A stretch of 64,000 bases of DNA, taken from assembly GCF_017498525.1 (NCBI RefSeq), contig NZ_CP071796.1, forward strand, positions 2,542,001 to 2,606,000, in the 5' to 3' direction. Below the pieces are notes generated by a model. It saw only the letters and a program-made list of their open reading frames with translations, had not been told where the DNA came from and ran no database searches. Below are positions 52,823 to 62,335 of the stretch, in pieces (position 1 is the stretch's first letter; each line of letters opens with the position of its first letter). The stretch comes from Ottowia testudinis (GTDB lineage: Bacteria; Pseudomonadota; Gammaproteobacteria; Burkholderiales; Burkholderiaceae_C). Position numbers and translations under genes: made by a program.

Positions 52823-55800
52823 ATGAGCCTGCCCGTGTTGGCACGCGCCGCCCGGCGCTCTTTCGGTGTTGCCGTGGGCCTTGCCGCCGCCAGCAGTGCC
52901 CTGGCGCTGGGCGTGGCATCCATCAGCCCGCAGGGCGAGGTGTCGCAGGTGCGCCAGGTGGCCGCCAAATTCAATGAAGACGCGGTGCGCTTTGGCGACC
53001 CCAAGGCGCCCGCACCTTTCAACTTGCAGTGCGACAACGCCAGCGCCGCGCAGGGCCAGGCGCGCTGGACGTCGGCGCGCGAATGGGTGTTCGACTTCGC
53101 GGCCGATTTGCCGCCCGGCGTGCGCTGCCAGATCACGCCAGTTTCAGGATACAAATCGCCCGCTGGCGCTTTACTGACCAGCGCGAGCAGCTATCAATTT
53201 CATACCGGCGGGCCCTTCGTGCAGCGCATCCGCCCCAGCACCTCGCAGCCGATTGAAGAAGAACAGGCCTTTGCGCTCATGCTGAACGGCGACGCCACGC
53301 CCGAGAGCCTGGTGCCCAACGTCTGGTGCGCGGTCGATGGGCTGGGCGAGCGTGTGCCGATCCGCCCCATCACCGGCGAGGCGCAGACCGCGCTGTTCAA
53401 GGCGCTGGGCTGGGACGATGCCGCCCAGCGCGCGCCCGGGCGCTACGCCACCTTTCAGTGCGCCCGGCGGCTCACGCCCGCCAGCCGCGTGCAGGTGGTG
53501 TACGGCCCAGGCGTGGCCACGCCCAGCGGCGTGCCCAACCGCATCGAGCGGCGCTTTGCCTTCACCGTGCGCGAGCCGTTCACCGCCAGCACCAGCTGCG
53601 AGCGCGAGAACGCCCAGGCCGGCTGCCTGCCGATCCGCCCGATCGAGCTGAAATTCAGCGCCCCGGTGCCGCGCCGTCTGGCCGCGATGGCGCGCCTGGT
53701 GGGCGACAAGGCCGAGCTGGAGCCGGTCATCGAGGGCGACACCGAGGCCGACGCACTGGTCGAGCGCCTGCGGTTTCCCCACCCATTGCCCGAGCGCAGC
53801 GCCTTCACGCTGCGCCTGCCGCCCGATCTGAAGGATGCCAGCGGCCGCCCGCTGGCCAACGCGGCCAGCTTTCCGCTCAAGATCGCCACCGGGCCGATGC
53901 CACCGCTGGTCAAGTTCGCCGCCGCGCCTTTCGGCATCGTCGAGCGCTTTGCCGAAGGCCCCCAAGGCCCGGCGCTGCTGCCCGTCACGCTGCGCTATGT
54001 CGAACCAGCGCTGAAGGCCGAGGCGCTGCAGATCGGCCACCTGCAACCCAAAAGCGACGCCGACATCATTGCCTGGTTCACCCGCGTGCAGCGTTACGAC
54101 GAATCTCTGGTGACGCGCAAGCAGGCGGCGCGCGATTTGAAGCAGCCGCTGCCGCCCGCCGTGAGCCCCGAGACCAAGGACATGGTCGAAACCCGCACCG
54201 TTTCGCTGCTGAAGGGGCAGCCCGCGGTGCAGCACATCGAGCTGCCGCCGCCCCCCGGCGGCGGCGAGCGGCCGTTCGAGGTGATCGGCATTCCGCTGCC
54301 AGCGGGCTTTCACGTGCTGGAGCTGGCCTCGCAACGCCTGGGCCAATCGCTGCTGAACGACAAATACGGCGCCCAGCGGACCATGGTGGTGCGCACCTCG
54401 ACCCTGGTCACCAACCTGGGCGTGCACTTCAAGCTGGGGCGCGACAACGCGCTGGCCTGGGTCACCACGCTCGACACCGGCAAGCCGGTGGCCGGCGCCA
54501 CGGTGCAGGTGTCGGACTGCCACGGCAAACCGGTGGCCAGCGCCGCCACCGACGCGCGCGGCATCGCCACCTTCAAGGGCATTTCGCCCGAAGCGCCGCG
54601 CTGCAACGGCGACAAGGACGACCATTTCTATGGCGAATTCCGCAACGCCTACTTCGTCAGCGCGCGCGCCGAACAACAGGGCGCGCAGGACATGGCCTTC
54701 ACCTGGTCGTCGTGGCAGCGCGGCATCGAGCCGTGGCGCTTCAACGTGCCGACCAGCGACGGCCCGCGGCCCGATTTGCGCGCCCACACCGTGTTCGACC
54801 GCGTGCTGCTGCGCGCGGGCGAAACGGTGTCGATGAAGCACCTGCTGCGCACCGAAACCGCCGCCGGCTTCGGCCTGCCCCCAGCCGGCCCGGCCACCCT
54901 GGTCATCACCCACGTCGGCAGCGGTCAGGAATTCACACAGCCCGTGCAATGGCGCAACACCGTCACCGGTGGGCGTAGCGCCGAGAGCACCTTCGCCATC
55001 CCGCCCGCCGCCAAGCTGGGCGCGTACCAAGTGGCACTGCGCATGCCCGCGCGCGCGGGCGCGGCCGGCGGCGAGGCGGACGAACAGCTGCTGGAAACCG
55101 GCCAGTTCCGCGTCGAGGAATTCCGCCTGCCGGTGCTCAAGGGCAGCGTGGCGCCGGTCTCCAAAGAGCCGCTGATCGCCGCCGCCAGCGTGCCGGTGCA
55201 AGTGCAGATCGGCTACGTGGCAGGTGGCCCGGCGGCCAACCTGCCGGTGCGCGTGTCGGCCCTCACGCGCACCAAGCCGTTGCGCTTTGCCAGTTATGAC
55301 GACTTCAGCTTCGAGCCGCCGCGCACGCGCGCCGAAGGCCCGCAGACCAACCACGATGGCGAAGAAGAAGGCACCGCCCGCCACGACCAGCGCGTGGTGG
55401 CCGACAAGCTGCCGCTCACGCTCGACCGCCAGGGCCAGGGCAGTGTGACCATTGATCAGCTCAAACCCTCAGCGGGCGCGCGCGAGCTGGTCGTCGAGGC
55501 CAACTTTGCCGACCCCAACGGCGAAATCCAGACCCTGCGCGGCACCGCACCGCTGTGGCCGGCGGGCGTGATCGCCGGCATCCGCGCCGAAAGCTGGGTT
55601 TCGGCCAGCCAGTCGGCCAAGCTGCAGGCGCTGGCGCTTGACTTGACGGGCCAGCCCAAGGCCGGCGTGCCGCTCGATGTCAAGGCCGTGGCGCGCATCA
55701 CCACCACCAGCCGCAAGCGCATGGTGGGCGGTTTTTACACCTACGACAACCGCACCGAGACCAAGGACCTGGGCACCGTGTGCACCGGCACCAGCGACGC

Positions 55801-58800
55801 CCGCGGCCTGCTGGTGTGCAACGTCAAAATGACCCAGCCGGGCGAGATCGAGCTGGTGGTGAGCGCGCGCGACGGCCAAGGCCAGAGCGCCGTGGCCGCC
55901 AGCAGCGTGTGGGTCACGCGCCAGGGCGAGCTGTGGTTTGGCGGCGAAAACCACGACCGCATGGACCTGCTGCCCGAGAAAAAGCAGTACGCCGCTGGCG
56001 ACACCGCGCGCTTTCAGGTGCGCATGCCGTTCCGCCACGCCACGGCGCTGGTCGCGGTCGAGCGCGAAGGCGTGATCGAGACACAAGTGGTCGAGCTGCG
56101 CGGCGACGACCCGACGGTGACGCTGAAAGTCGCCGAGAACTGGTCGCCCAACGTCTACGTGAGCGTGCTGGCATTGCGCGGGCGCTTGCGCGAGGTGCCG
56201 TGGTACAGCTTTTTCACCTGGGGCTACAAGAGCCCGCGCGAGTGGTGGAACGCCTTCTGGCACGACAGCAAGGACTACGTCGCGCCCACGCCGCTGGTCG
56301 ACTTGAGCAAGCCCGCCTTCCGTCTGGGCATGGCCGAGATCCGCGTCGGCACCGAGGCGCACCGCATCGACGTGGCGGTGAAGGCCGACAAGGCCACTTA
56401 CCCGGTGCGCGGCACCGCCAAGGTGACCATCGAAGGCAAGCTGCCGAATGGCCAGCCCGCCGCGAATGCCGAAGTGGCCGTGGCCGCCGTTGACGAAGCG
56501 CTGCTGGAGCTGCTGCCCAACCGCAGCTGGGACGTGCTCGAAGCCATGCTGCACCGCCGCGCCTGGGGCGTGCAGACGGCCACCGCGCAGATGGAGATCG
56601 TGGGCCGCCGCCACTACGGCCGCAAGGCGGTGCCGGCGGGTGGCGACGGTGGCGGTGCGCCCACGCGCGAGCTGCTCGACACGCTGCTGCTGTGGCAACC
56701 CAAGCTGCAGCTGGATGCGCAAGGCCGCGCCAGCATCGACGTGCCGCTGAACGACGCGCTCACCAGCTTCCGGATCGTGGCGGTGGCCGACAGCGGCACC
56801 GGCCTGTTCGGCACCGGCCGCACCAGCATCGCCGCCACGCAGGATTTGCAGATCATCAGCGGCCTGCCGCCGCTGGTGCGCGGTGGCGACGCCTTCCGCG
56901 CCCTCATCACCGTGCGCAACACCACCAAGGCGCCGATGAAAGTGCAGTTGACGCCGCGCGCCACGCTGCTCACGCTCGATGCGCAAACCGTCGATGTGCC
57001 CGCCGGCGAGGCGCGCGAAGTGGCCTGGCAAGTCACCGCGCCGCCGCAACTGGCCGCGCTGCGCCCCGAAGCGCTGCTGTGGGAGATCGAAGCCAAAGAC
57101 CAGACCAGCGGCGCGCGCGATGCGCTCAAAGTCAGCCAGCGCGTGCTGCCCGCCGTGCCCATCACCGTGCAGCAGGCCACGCTGGTGCAGCTGGACGGCC
57201 CCCTGACGCAAGACGTGGCCGCCCCTGCCGACGCCCTGCCCGGCCGCGGCGGCGTGCGGCTGTCTTTGCAGCCCAAGCTGGCCGATGGGCTGCCCGGTGT
57301 GCGCGACTGGTTCGCGCGCTACCCGTACTCGTGCCTGGAGCAAAAGACCAGTGTCGCCATCGGCCTGCGCGACGAAAAACTGTGGCATCAGACCGCCGCG
57401 CAGCTGCCGGCGTACCTGGATGCGGATGGGCTGGCCTATTACTTCCCGCCACGCGCGGGCGACGAGCACCATGGCAGCGACATCCTCACGGCGGCGCTGC
57501 TGTCGTCCACGCACGAGGCGGCGCGCATCAACCCGGCGTTTGCCATTCCCGCCGAACCGCGCGCGCGCATGATCGCCGGGCTGACGCAGTTCGTCGAAGG
57601 CCGAATCGAGCGCAAGCACTGGTCGCCGCAAAACGATCTGGACGTGCGCAAGATCGCCGCGCTCGAAGCCTTGTCGCGCCACGGCGCCGCGCGCGCGGCC
57701 ATGCTCGGCAGCATCACCGTGGCGCCGAACCAGTGGCCGACGAGCGCCGTCATCGACTGGATCAATGTACTGAAACGCCTGCAGGGCGCACCCGACCAGC
57801 GCGCCAAGCTACAAGAAGCAGAGCAAGTGCTGCGCGCGCGGCTGTCGTACCAGGGCACGCGCATGGTCTTCAGCACCGAGACGGCCGACCACTGGTGGTG
57901 GCTGATGGCCGGGGGCGACGTCAACAGCGCGCGCCTTTTGCTCACCGTGCTGGACGACCCGGCCTGGAAAGACGACCTGGGCCGCCTGGCCACCGGCTTC
58001 ATCGCGCGCCAGCGCGGCGGCGCCTGGAGCACCACCGCCGCCAACCTGTGGGGCGGCTTGGCGCTGGAGCAATTCAGCAAGGCGCGCGAAAGCGAGCCCG
58101 TCGCCGGCGCCACGCAGGCCGTGCTGGGCGATGCCCGCGCGCAGGTCGATTGGGCCAAGGTGACGCGGCTCAAGGCGGGCGACACCGCCGCGCCACCGGC
58201 TTACGGCGCGCCCGCACAGCCCGGCCAGTTCACCGGCAATACGATGCTGCTGCCCTGGCCGCCCAAGCCGGGCGAGAAGCAGCCGCTCATCGTCACCCAC
58301 AGCGGCAGCGGCAAGCCCTGGCTCACGCTGCAGTCGCTGGCCGCGGTCGAGCTGAAGGCGCCGTTTGCCGCTGGCTACCAGATCAAGCGCACGGTCACGC
58401 CCGTCGAGCAGGCCGACAAGAGCCTGCCCGCCGGCCAGTATTCGCGCGGCGACGTGCTGCGCGTCACGCTCGACATCACTGGCGCCGCCGACATGACCTG
58501 GGTGGCGGTCAGCGACCCGGTGCCCGGCGGCGCCACGATTTTGGGCAGCGGCCTGGGGCGCGATTCGGCCATCGCCACGCTGGGCGAGAAGATCGCCGGC
58601 GGCGTGCAGCCCGTCCATGAAGAGCGCGCCTTCGAGGCCTTCCGCGCGTATTACCAATACCTGCCCAAGGGCAGCGCGCAGATCGAATACACGGTGCGGC
58701 TGAACAACCCCGGCACCTTCCAGCTGCCGCCCACGCGCATCGAAGCGCTGTACGCGCCCGAGATGTTTGGCGAGTCGCCCAATGCCCGTGTGGCGGTCAA

Positions 58801-58804
58801 ATGA
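52823..58804 (+). CDS. Bacterial alpha-2-macroglobulin (YfhM-like) with thioester
   Basis: 1993-residue periplasmic protease trap from ATG 52823 (MSLPVLARAARRSFGVAVGL) with an AGGA site. The N-terminus looks like a signal peptide (about 10-31) but has no lipobox cysteine, unlike lipoprotein E. coli YfhM. The thioester motif CLEQ is intact: Cys1504 to Gln1507 in YPYSCLEQKTSVAIGL. The macroglobulin-like domains, a VAVDEALLELLPNRSWDVLE segment before the bait region, and a C-terminal domain with NNPGTFQLPPTRIEALYAPE are visible. It is normally paired with pbpC, which lies 1 kb downstream. Residues about 110-126 (YKSPAGALLTSASSYQF) come from a family A repeat. Confidence 0.93.
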   Translation: MSLPVLARAARRSFGVAVGLAAASSALALGVASISPQGEVSQVRQVAAKFNEDAVRFGDPKAPAPFNLQCDNASAAQGQARWTSAREWVFDFAADLPPGVRCQITPVSGYKSPAGALLTSASSYQFHTGGPFVQRIRPSTSQPIEEEQAFALMLNGDATPESLVPNVWCAVDGLGERVPIRPITGEAQTALFKALGWDDAAQRAPGRYATFQCARRLTPASRVQVVYGPGVATPSGVPNRIERRFAFTVREPFTASTSCERENAQAGCLPIRPIELKFSAPVPRRLAAMARLVGDKAELEPVIEGDTEADALVERLRFPHPLPERSAFTLRLPPDLKDASGRPLANAASFPLKIATGPMPPLVKFAAAPFGIVERFAEGPQGPALLPVTLRYVEPALKAEALQIGHLQPKSDADIIAWFTRVQRYDESLVTRKQAARDLKQPLPPAVSPETKDMVETRTVSLLKGQPAVQHIELPPPPGGGERPFEVIGIPLPAGFHVLELASQRLGQSLLNDKYGAQRTMVVRTSTLVTNLGVHFKLGRDNALAWVTTLDTGKPVAGATVQVSDCHGKPVASAATDARGIATFKGISPEAPRCNGDKDDHFYGEFRNAYFVSARAEQQGAQDMAFTWSSWQRGIEPWRFNVPTSDGPRPDLRAHTVFDRVLLRAGETVSMKHLLRTETAAGFGLPPAGPATLVITHVGSGQEFTQPVQWRNTVTGGRSAESTFAIPPAAKLGAYQVALRMPARAGAAGGEADEQLLETGQFRVEEFRLPVLKGSVAPVSKEPLIAAASVPVQVQIGYVAGGPAANLPVRVSALTRTKPLRFASYDDFSFEPPRTRAEGPQTNHDGEEEGTARHDQRVVADKLPLTLDRQGQGSVTIDQLKPSAGARELVVEANFADPNGEIQTLRGTAPLWPAGVIAGIRAESWVSASQSAKLQALALDLTGQPKAGVPLDVKAVARITTTSRKRMVGGFYTYDNRTETKDLGTVCTGTSDARGLLVCNVKMTQPGEIELVVSARDGQGQSAVAASSVWVTRQGELWFGGENHDRMDLLPEKKQYAAGDTARFQVRMPFRHATALVAVEREGVIETQVVELRGDDPTVTLKVAENWSPNVYVSVLALRGRLREVPWYSFFTWGYKSPREWWNAFWHDSKDYVAPTPLVDLSKPAFRLGMAEIRVGTEAHRIDVAVKADKATYPVRGTAKVTIEGKLPNGQPAANAEVAVAAVDEALLELLPNRSWDVLEAMLHRRAWGVQTATAQMEIVGRRHYGRKAVPAGGDGGGAPTRELLDTLLLWQPKLQLDAQGRASIDVPLNDALTSFRIVAVADSGTGLFGTGRTSIAATQDLQIISGLPPLVRGGDAFRALITVRNTTKAPMKVQLTPRATLLTLDAQTVDVPAGEAREVAWQVTAPPQLAALRPEALLWEIEAKDQTSGARDALKVSQRVLPAVPITVQQATLVQLDGPLTQDVAAPADALPGRGGVRLSLQPKLADGLPGVRDWFARYPYSCLEQKTSVAIGLRDEKLWHQTAAQLPAYLDADGLAYYFPPRAGDEHHGSDILTAALLSSTHEAARINPAFAIPAEPRARMIAGLTQFVEGRIERKHWSPQNDLDVRKIAALEALSRHGAARAAMLGSITVAPNQWPTSAVIDWINVLKRLQGAPDQRAKLQEAEQVLRARLSYQGTRMVFSTETADHWWWLMAGGDVNSARLLLTVLDDPAWKDDLGRLATGFIARQRGGAWSTTAANLWGGLALEQFSKARESEPVAGATQAVLGDARAQVDWAKVTRLKAGDTAAPPAYGAPAQPGQFTGNTMLLPWPPKPGEKQPLIVTHSGSGKPWLTLQSLAAVELKAPFAAGYQIKRTVTPVEQADKSLPAGQYSRGDVLRVTLDITGAADMTWVAVSDPVPGGATILGSGLGRDSAIATLGEKIAGGVQPVHEERAFEAFRAYYQYLPKGSAQIEYTVRLNNPGTFQLPPTRIEALYAPEMFGESPNARVAVK
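53151..53200. repeat. Family A repeat inside the macroglobulin gene
   Basis: ACAAATCGCCCGCTGGCGCT, then TTACTGACCAGCGCGAGCAG and CTATCAATTT. A full copy, in frame, in the N-terminal region. Confidence 0.82.
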
Positions 58805-58814
58805 CACGCTGCTT

Positions 58815-58866
58815 TGTTTTTGATAGCTGCTCGCGCTTTTTGGACAAGCGCTGGCGGCCAATTTGA
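58815..58866. repeat. Family A repeat after the macroglobulin gene (best consensus copy)
   Basis: TTTTTGATAGCTGCTCGCGC, then TTTTTGGACAAGCGCTGGCG and GCCAATTTG. Both arms and both ends are intact, so this is a good reference copy. Confidence 0.88.
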
Positions 58867-58874
58867 ATAAACCT

Positions 58875-58894
58875 CCCCGCAGCAAGCTGCGGGG
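58875..58894. repeat. Perfect GC hairpin CCCCGCAGC/GCTGCGGGG
   Basis: 9-bp perfect stem separated by AA, flanked by AATAAACCTC and TATTCG. It could stop plus-strand transcription but lacks a T run. Confidence 0.6.
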
Positions 58895-59059
58895 TATTCG
58901 CCGCTGCGCATCACAGCGCATCGCGCGCTGTTGCTGGAAGCGCCGCAAGCGGCGGGGAATATGACCCACAGCGATTCAAAACGCAGCCAGACACCGCCCC
59001 TCGGGGCTGCGCAGCAAGCCCGGTCGTACTCAAAAGGCCGCGACGCAGGCCATTGCGGA

Positions 59060-59140
59060 ACGCCGTGGCCGGGGTATCCCCGGTCACCAGCGTTGTCCCC
59101 CTCAGGGGGAAGGCGCCGCAGGCGACTCAGGGGGGGCCCG
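59060..59140. repeat. Family B repeat overlapping the GAF gene end
   Basis: In the minus direction GCCCCCCCTGAGTCGCCTGC, then GGCGCCTTCCCCCTGAGGGG, ending CCGGGGATACCCCGGCCACG. The element supplies the last codons and the stop of the GAF gene, unlike the hemC and hemD copies, which begin after the stop. Confidence 0.78.
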
Positions 59141-59755
59141 ATGTTCCAGCAACAGCACCGTCTGCCGCGCCAGCAGCTCCAGCGTGCGCAGCTGCACCGG
59201 CGACAGCTCGCGCGGGCGTTCGTCGGCCACGCTCACCGCCCCCACGGCGACGCCCTGCGGCGTGATGAGCGGCGCGCCCGCGTAGTAACAGGTGCCCGGG
59301 TGCGCCTGCAGCAATGGGCAGCCGGCAAAGCGCGCCGCGCGCCGCAGGTCGCGCACCTCGGTCACGGACGGACTTTGCTCGATCACCAAGAGGCAAGGCG
59401 AATGCGCCGCCGCCGTGGTCTTGGCGCTGAAGCCCACACTGGCCTTGAACCACAGCGTGTCTCCATCCAGCAGCCCGATGGCCGCGATCGGCGTCTGGCA
59501 GATGCGCGCGGCGGTCTCGACAACGTATTGATACGCCGCATCACCGCGCGCCTGCAGGGCCGCCAGGCGCCGCAACTCGGCGCTGTGCCGGTCGGCGGTC
59601 TCGTCGCGCGGCGGCGGCGCGGCCATGGGCACGGTGAGCGCCCACACGCGCGGCTCGGCCAGGGCGTCGAAGCCGGTACCGGCCCCGGCGGCGATTTCGG
59701 CGCCCGGCTGCAGCGGCGCGGGCGCCACGACCTTGTTGCGAAACCAGCGCCACAT
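59102..59755 (-). CDS. Stand-alone GAF-domain protein
   Basis: 217 residues with no membrane span. A GAF domain covers about 70-205: ETAARICQTPIAAIGLLDGD, TLWFKASVGFS, CLLVIEQSPSVTEVRDL, YYAGAPLITPQGVAVGAVSV and LELLARQTVLLLEH, the typical redox or ligand-sensing layout. No output domain (GGDEF, kinase) is attached. The C-terminal PPESPAAPSP and the stop codon are encoded by a family B repeat (59060-59140), so the original end was probably replaced. ATG 59755 is 111 bp from the divergent pbpC start. Ligand and partner unknown. Confidence 0.8.
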   Translation of the reverse strand: MWRWFRNKVVAPAPLQPGAEIAAGAGTGFDALAEPRVWALTVPMAAPPPRDETADRHSAELRRLAALQARGDAAYQYVVETAARICQTPIAAIGLLDGDTLWFKASVGFSAKTTAAAHSPCLLVIEQSPSVTEVRDLRRAARFAGCPLLQAHPGTCYYAGAPLITPQGVAVGAVSVADERPRELSPVQLRTLELLARQTVLLLEHRAPPESPAAPSP

Positions 59756-61295
59756 GTGCCTGAGCTGCCCTGAATGTAACTGTTTGTTGATGAAGAATTA
59801 TTGCGCAGAACCCCCTCAACAGGTGGTCTTTTTTGGGCGCGCAAGGCGCTGCCACAATCTTTCTCATGCTCGCAACTTCGATTCGGCGCTGGACGCTGGG
59901 GCTCACGCTCACGCTCACGCTGACACTGTCCGCGGCCGCGCACGCGCTGCCCAACTTCGATCAGGTGCGCGCCGACTTCCGCCCGTCCGAGACGCAACTG
60001 CTCGATCGCCACGGCGAGCCGCTGCAGCGCCTGCGCAGTGACGCCCAGGTGCGCCGTGGCGACTGGGTTCGGCTGGCCGGCATCTCGCCCGCGCTGCGCC
60101 AGGCGCTGGTGCTTTCGGAGGACAAGCGCTTTTACGAGCACAGCGGCGTCGACTGGCGCGCGGTGAGCAGCGCCGCCTGGGCCAACCTGTGGCACACCCG
60201 CACGCGCGGCGCCAGCACACTGACCATGCAGCTGGCCGGCCTGCTGGACGACGATCTGGCGCTGGGCACCGGCGGGCGCACGCTGCGCCAGAAGATCGGC
60301 CAGGCGGTGATGGCCACGCGGCTCGAAGCGCGCTGGCGCAAGGATCAGATTCTGGAGGCGTACCTCAACCTGGTGCCGTTTCGCGGCGAGCTGGTGGGCA
60401 TCGACGCGCTCAGCCGCACGCTGTTCGCCAAGGCGCCGCACGGCCTGCAAGACCACGAGGCCGCCATCGCCGCCGCCCTGGTGCGCGCGCCCAATGCCCG
60501 GCCCGCGCTGGTGTCCGCGCGCGCCTGCGGGGTGCTCAAAACCATGCGCGCGGGCGACGCGGGCGTCGATTGCGTGGCGCTCGACATGCAGGCCGAAGCC
60601 GCCCTGTCGCGCCGCGCCTGGGCGCCCAGCGACGGCGTGGCGCCGCATCTGGCGCGCCGCCTGCTCGCTGGCGCCGCAGCCAACGGCGCGCCGCCCCCCG
60701 CCCTGCCCAGCACGCTCGATGGCCCGCTGCAGCGCCTGGCCCTGCGAACCCTGCAGCGCCAGGTGCGCGAGCTGCGCGGGCGCAACGTGGCCGACGGCGC
60801 GGTGCTGGTCATCGACAACGCCAGCGGCGAGGTGCTGGCCTGGGTGGGCTCGACCGGCGAGCTGAGCCAGGCGGCCGACGTGGACGGCGTCACCGCCGAG
60901 CGCCAGCCCGGCAGCACGCTCAAACCGTTTCTGTACGCGCAAGCGATTGCCGAAAAGCGCCTGACGGCCGCGTCGCTGCTCGACGATTCACCCGCGCACC
61001 TGCAAACCGCCAGCGGCCTGTACATCCCGCAGAACTACGACCGCAGCTTCAAGGGCCACGTGTCGGCACGCACCGCGCTGGCGGCTTCGCTCAACGTGCC
61101 GGCGGTGCGCACGCTGGTCATGGTGTCGCCCGAGGCGTTTCGGCGCCAGCTGGGCGCCTTCGGCATCCCGCTGCGCGAGGGGGGCGACTACTACGGCTAC
61201 AGCCTGGCGCTGGGCAGCGCCGAAGTCAGCCTGCTGCAGCTGACCAACGCATTTCGCGCGTTGACGAATGGCGGAAAGCTGTGCCCGGTGCGGTG

Positions 61296-61425
61296 GCAAC
61301 CTGCCCCACTCCCTCGCCCCTCCGGCGAGAGGGCCGGGAGTGAGGGCGCGGCCACGCCAAGGGGCGCCGACTTGCCCTCACCCCACCCTCTCCCGCCCGC
61401 GGGAGAGGGGCAGCACAGCCTGCAC
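61296..61425. repeat. CTCTCCC/GGGAGAG palindromic element inside pbpC
   Basis: Two hairpin units: CCACTCCCTCGCCCCTCCGG, then CGAGAGGGCCGGGAGTGAGG, and after a spacer CCCTCACCCCACCCTCTCCC with GCCCGCGGGAGAGGGG. It matches the single unit at 50509. The insertion point falls between VRWQ and IDPAAAF codons and changes the frame. Confidence 0.85.
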
Positions 61426-61828
61426 CCCCGCCATCGACCCCGCCGCCGCCTTCATCGTGACCGACATCCTGGCCGACCGCGACGCGCGCGCGCGCACCTT
61501 CGGCACCGACTCGATCCTGGCCACGCGCTTCTGGACGGCGGTAAAAACCGGCACCAGCAAGGACATGCGCGACAACTGGGCCGTGGGCAGCAGCGCGCGC
61601 TACACCGTCGGCGTGTGGGTCGGCAACGCCAGCGGCGCGGCGATGTGGGACGTCAGCGGCACCAGCGGCGCCGCGCCCGTGTGGGCCGCGCTGATGCGCC
61701 ACCTGCACGCGCGCACCCCTTCGCGCGCGCCCGCGCCGCCTGCTGGCGTGGTGCGTCACGCCGTGCGCTTTGGCGACGCGCTGGAAGCAGCGCGCGACGA
61801 ATGGTTTCTGTCAGGCACCCAGCAGGCC

Positions 61829-61890
61829 CTTTTTGCTATGGATACAGGAGCTGATCGCGCCCGCCAATCAAGCGCTGGTGGCCAAAAAAG
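61829..61890. repeat. Family A repeat in the pbpC 3' part
   Basis: CTTTTTGCTATGGATACAGG, then AGCTGATCGCGCCCGCCAAT and CAAGCGCTGGTGGCCAAAAA. Keeps AGCTG.TCGCGC...CAAGCGCTGG.GGCCAAAAA, in frame with the downstream coding part. Confidence 0.7.
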
Positions 61891-62285
61891 CTTGAGCATT
61901 TCAAGCGGTGGCAATGCCCCGCGCATCAGCGCCCCGCAAGACGGCACCATCCTTGCGCTCGACCCCGACATTCCGCCCGAGCGTCAGCGCCTGACCCTGC
62001 TGGCCGACACCGGCGGCACCCCCGCCGCTCAGCTGCGCTGGTGGATCGGCGACCGCCCCATCGGCAGCGGCGCGCGCGCGCAGTGGCTACCCTGGCCTGG
62101 GCGGCACATGGTGCAGCTGCGCGACGCGCGCGGAACCGTGCACGACGAGCGGCGGATCGAAGTGCGCGGCGCCGTCGCCAAGCCGGGCGCTGTGCCGCCA
62201 CGCCGCTGAGGGCCTGTCTACGCTACTGCGTGACCGCATAAAAGCCGTCGCACGGCAGATGTGCCATCAGCATGCGATGGACGAT

Positions 62286-62297
62286 ATGTAATTACAT
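62286..62297. promoter_or_regulatory. Putative Zur operator
   Basis: ATGTAATTACAT, a perfect 12-bp palindrome extended on the right by TACA, 39 bp before the lipoprotein ATG in an otherwise GC-rich gap. It resembles AT-rich Zur boxes; the assignment rests on the zinc-like genes downstream. Confidence 0.6.
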
Positions 62298-62335
62298 TAC
62301 ACTCGCAATCCGATTCAATTTGGAAGGTTTGCGAC

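Larger units (their letters stand above)
58805..59101. other. 297-bp gap of repeats after the macroglobulin gene
   Basis: No gene seen. It holds a family A repeat (58815-58866), a perfect hairpin CCCCGCAGC-AA-GCTGCGGGG (58875-58894) inside a longer repeated-looking block, and the start of a family B repeat. The hairpin has no U tract. Confidence 0.65.
59866..62209 (+). pseudogene. pbpC: Penicillin-binding protein 1C, split by a palindromic insertion
   Basis: Bifunctional glycan polymerase/transpeptidase. It starts at ATG 59866 (MLATSIRRWTLGLTLTLTLT). The GT51 domain is intact, with catalytic Glu85 in VLSEDKRFYEHSGVDW and RGASTLTMQLAGLL. The transpeptidase domain has Ser350 and Lys353 (RQPGSTLKPFLY) and SLN (AASLNVPAV). 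Near 61296 a roughly 130-bp GC-rich palindrome interrupts the gene and shifts the frame. The first frame runs on to a stop at 61854 with unrelated residues. The true continuation, with IDPAAAFIVTDILADRDARA, the KTGT box (61544-61555) and the PBP1C C-terminal domain, lies in another frame to 62209. Without the KTG box the transpeptidase should be dead; the glycosyltransferase could survive in a truncated product. Confidence 0.85.

Noticed and set aside
53171-57682. Two open frames of about 737 codons antisense to the macroglobulin gene
   Set aside because: His/Arg/Gln-rich composition typical of reverse-frame reading of a GC-rich gene; no domain or start signal.
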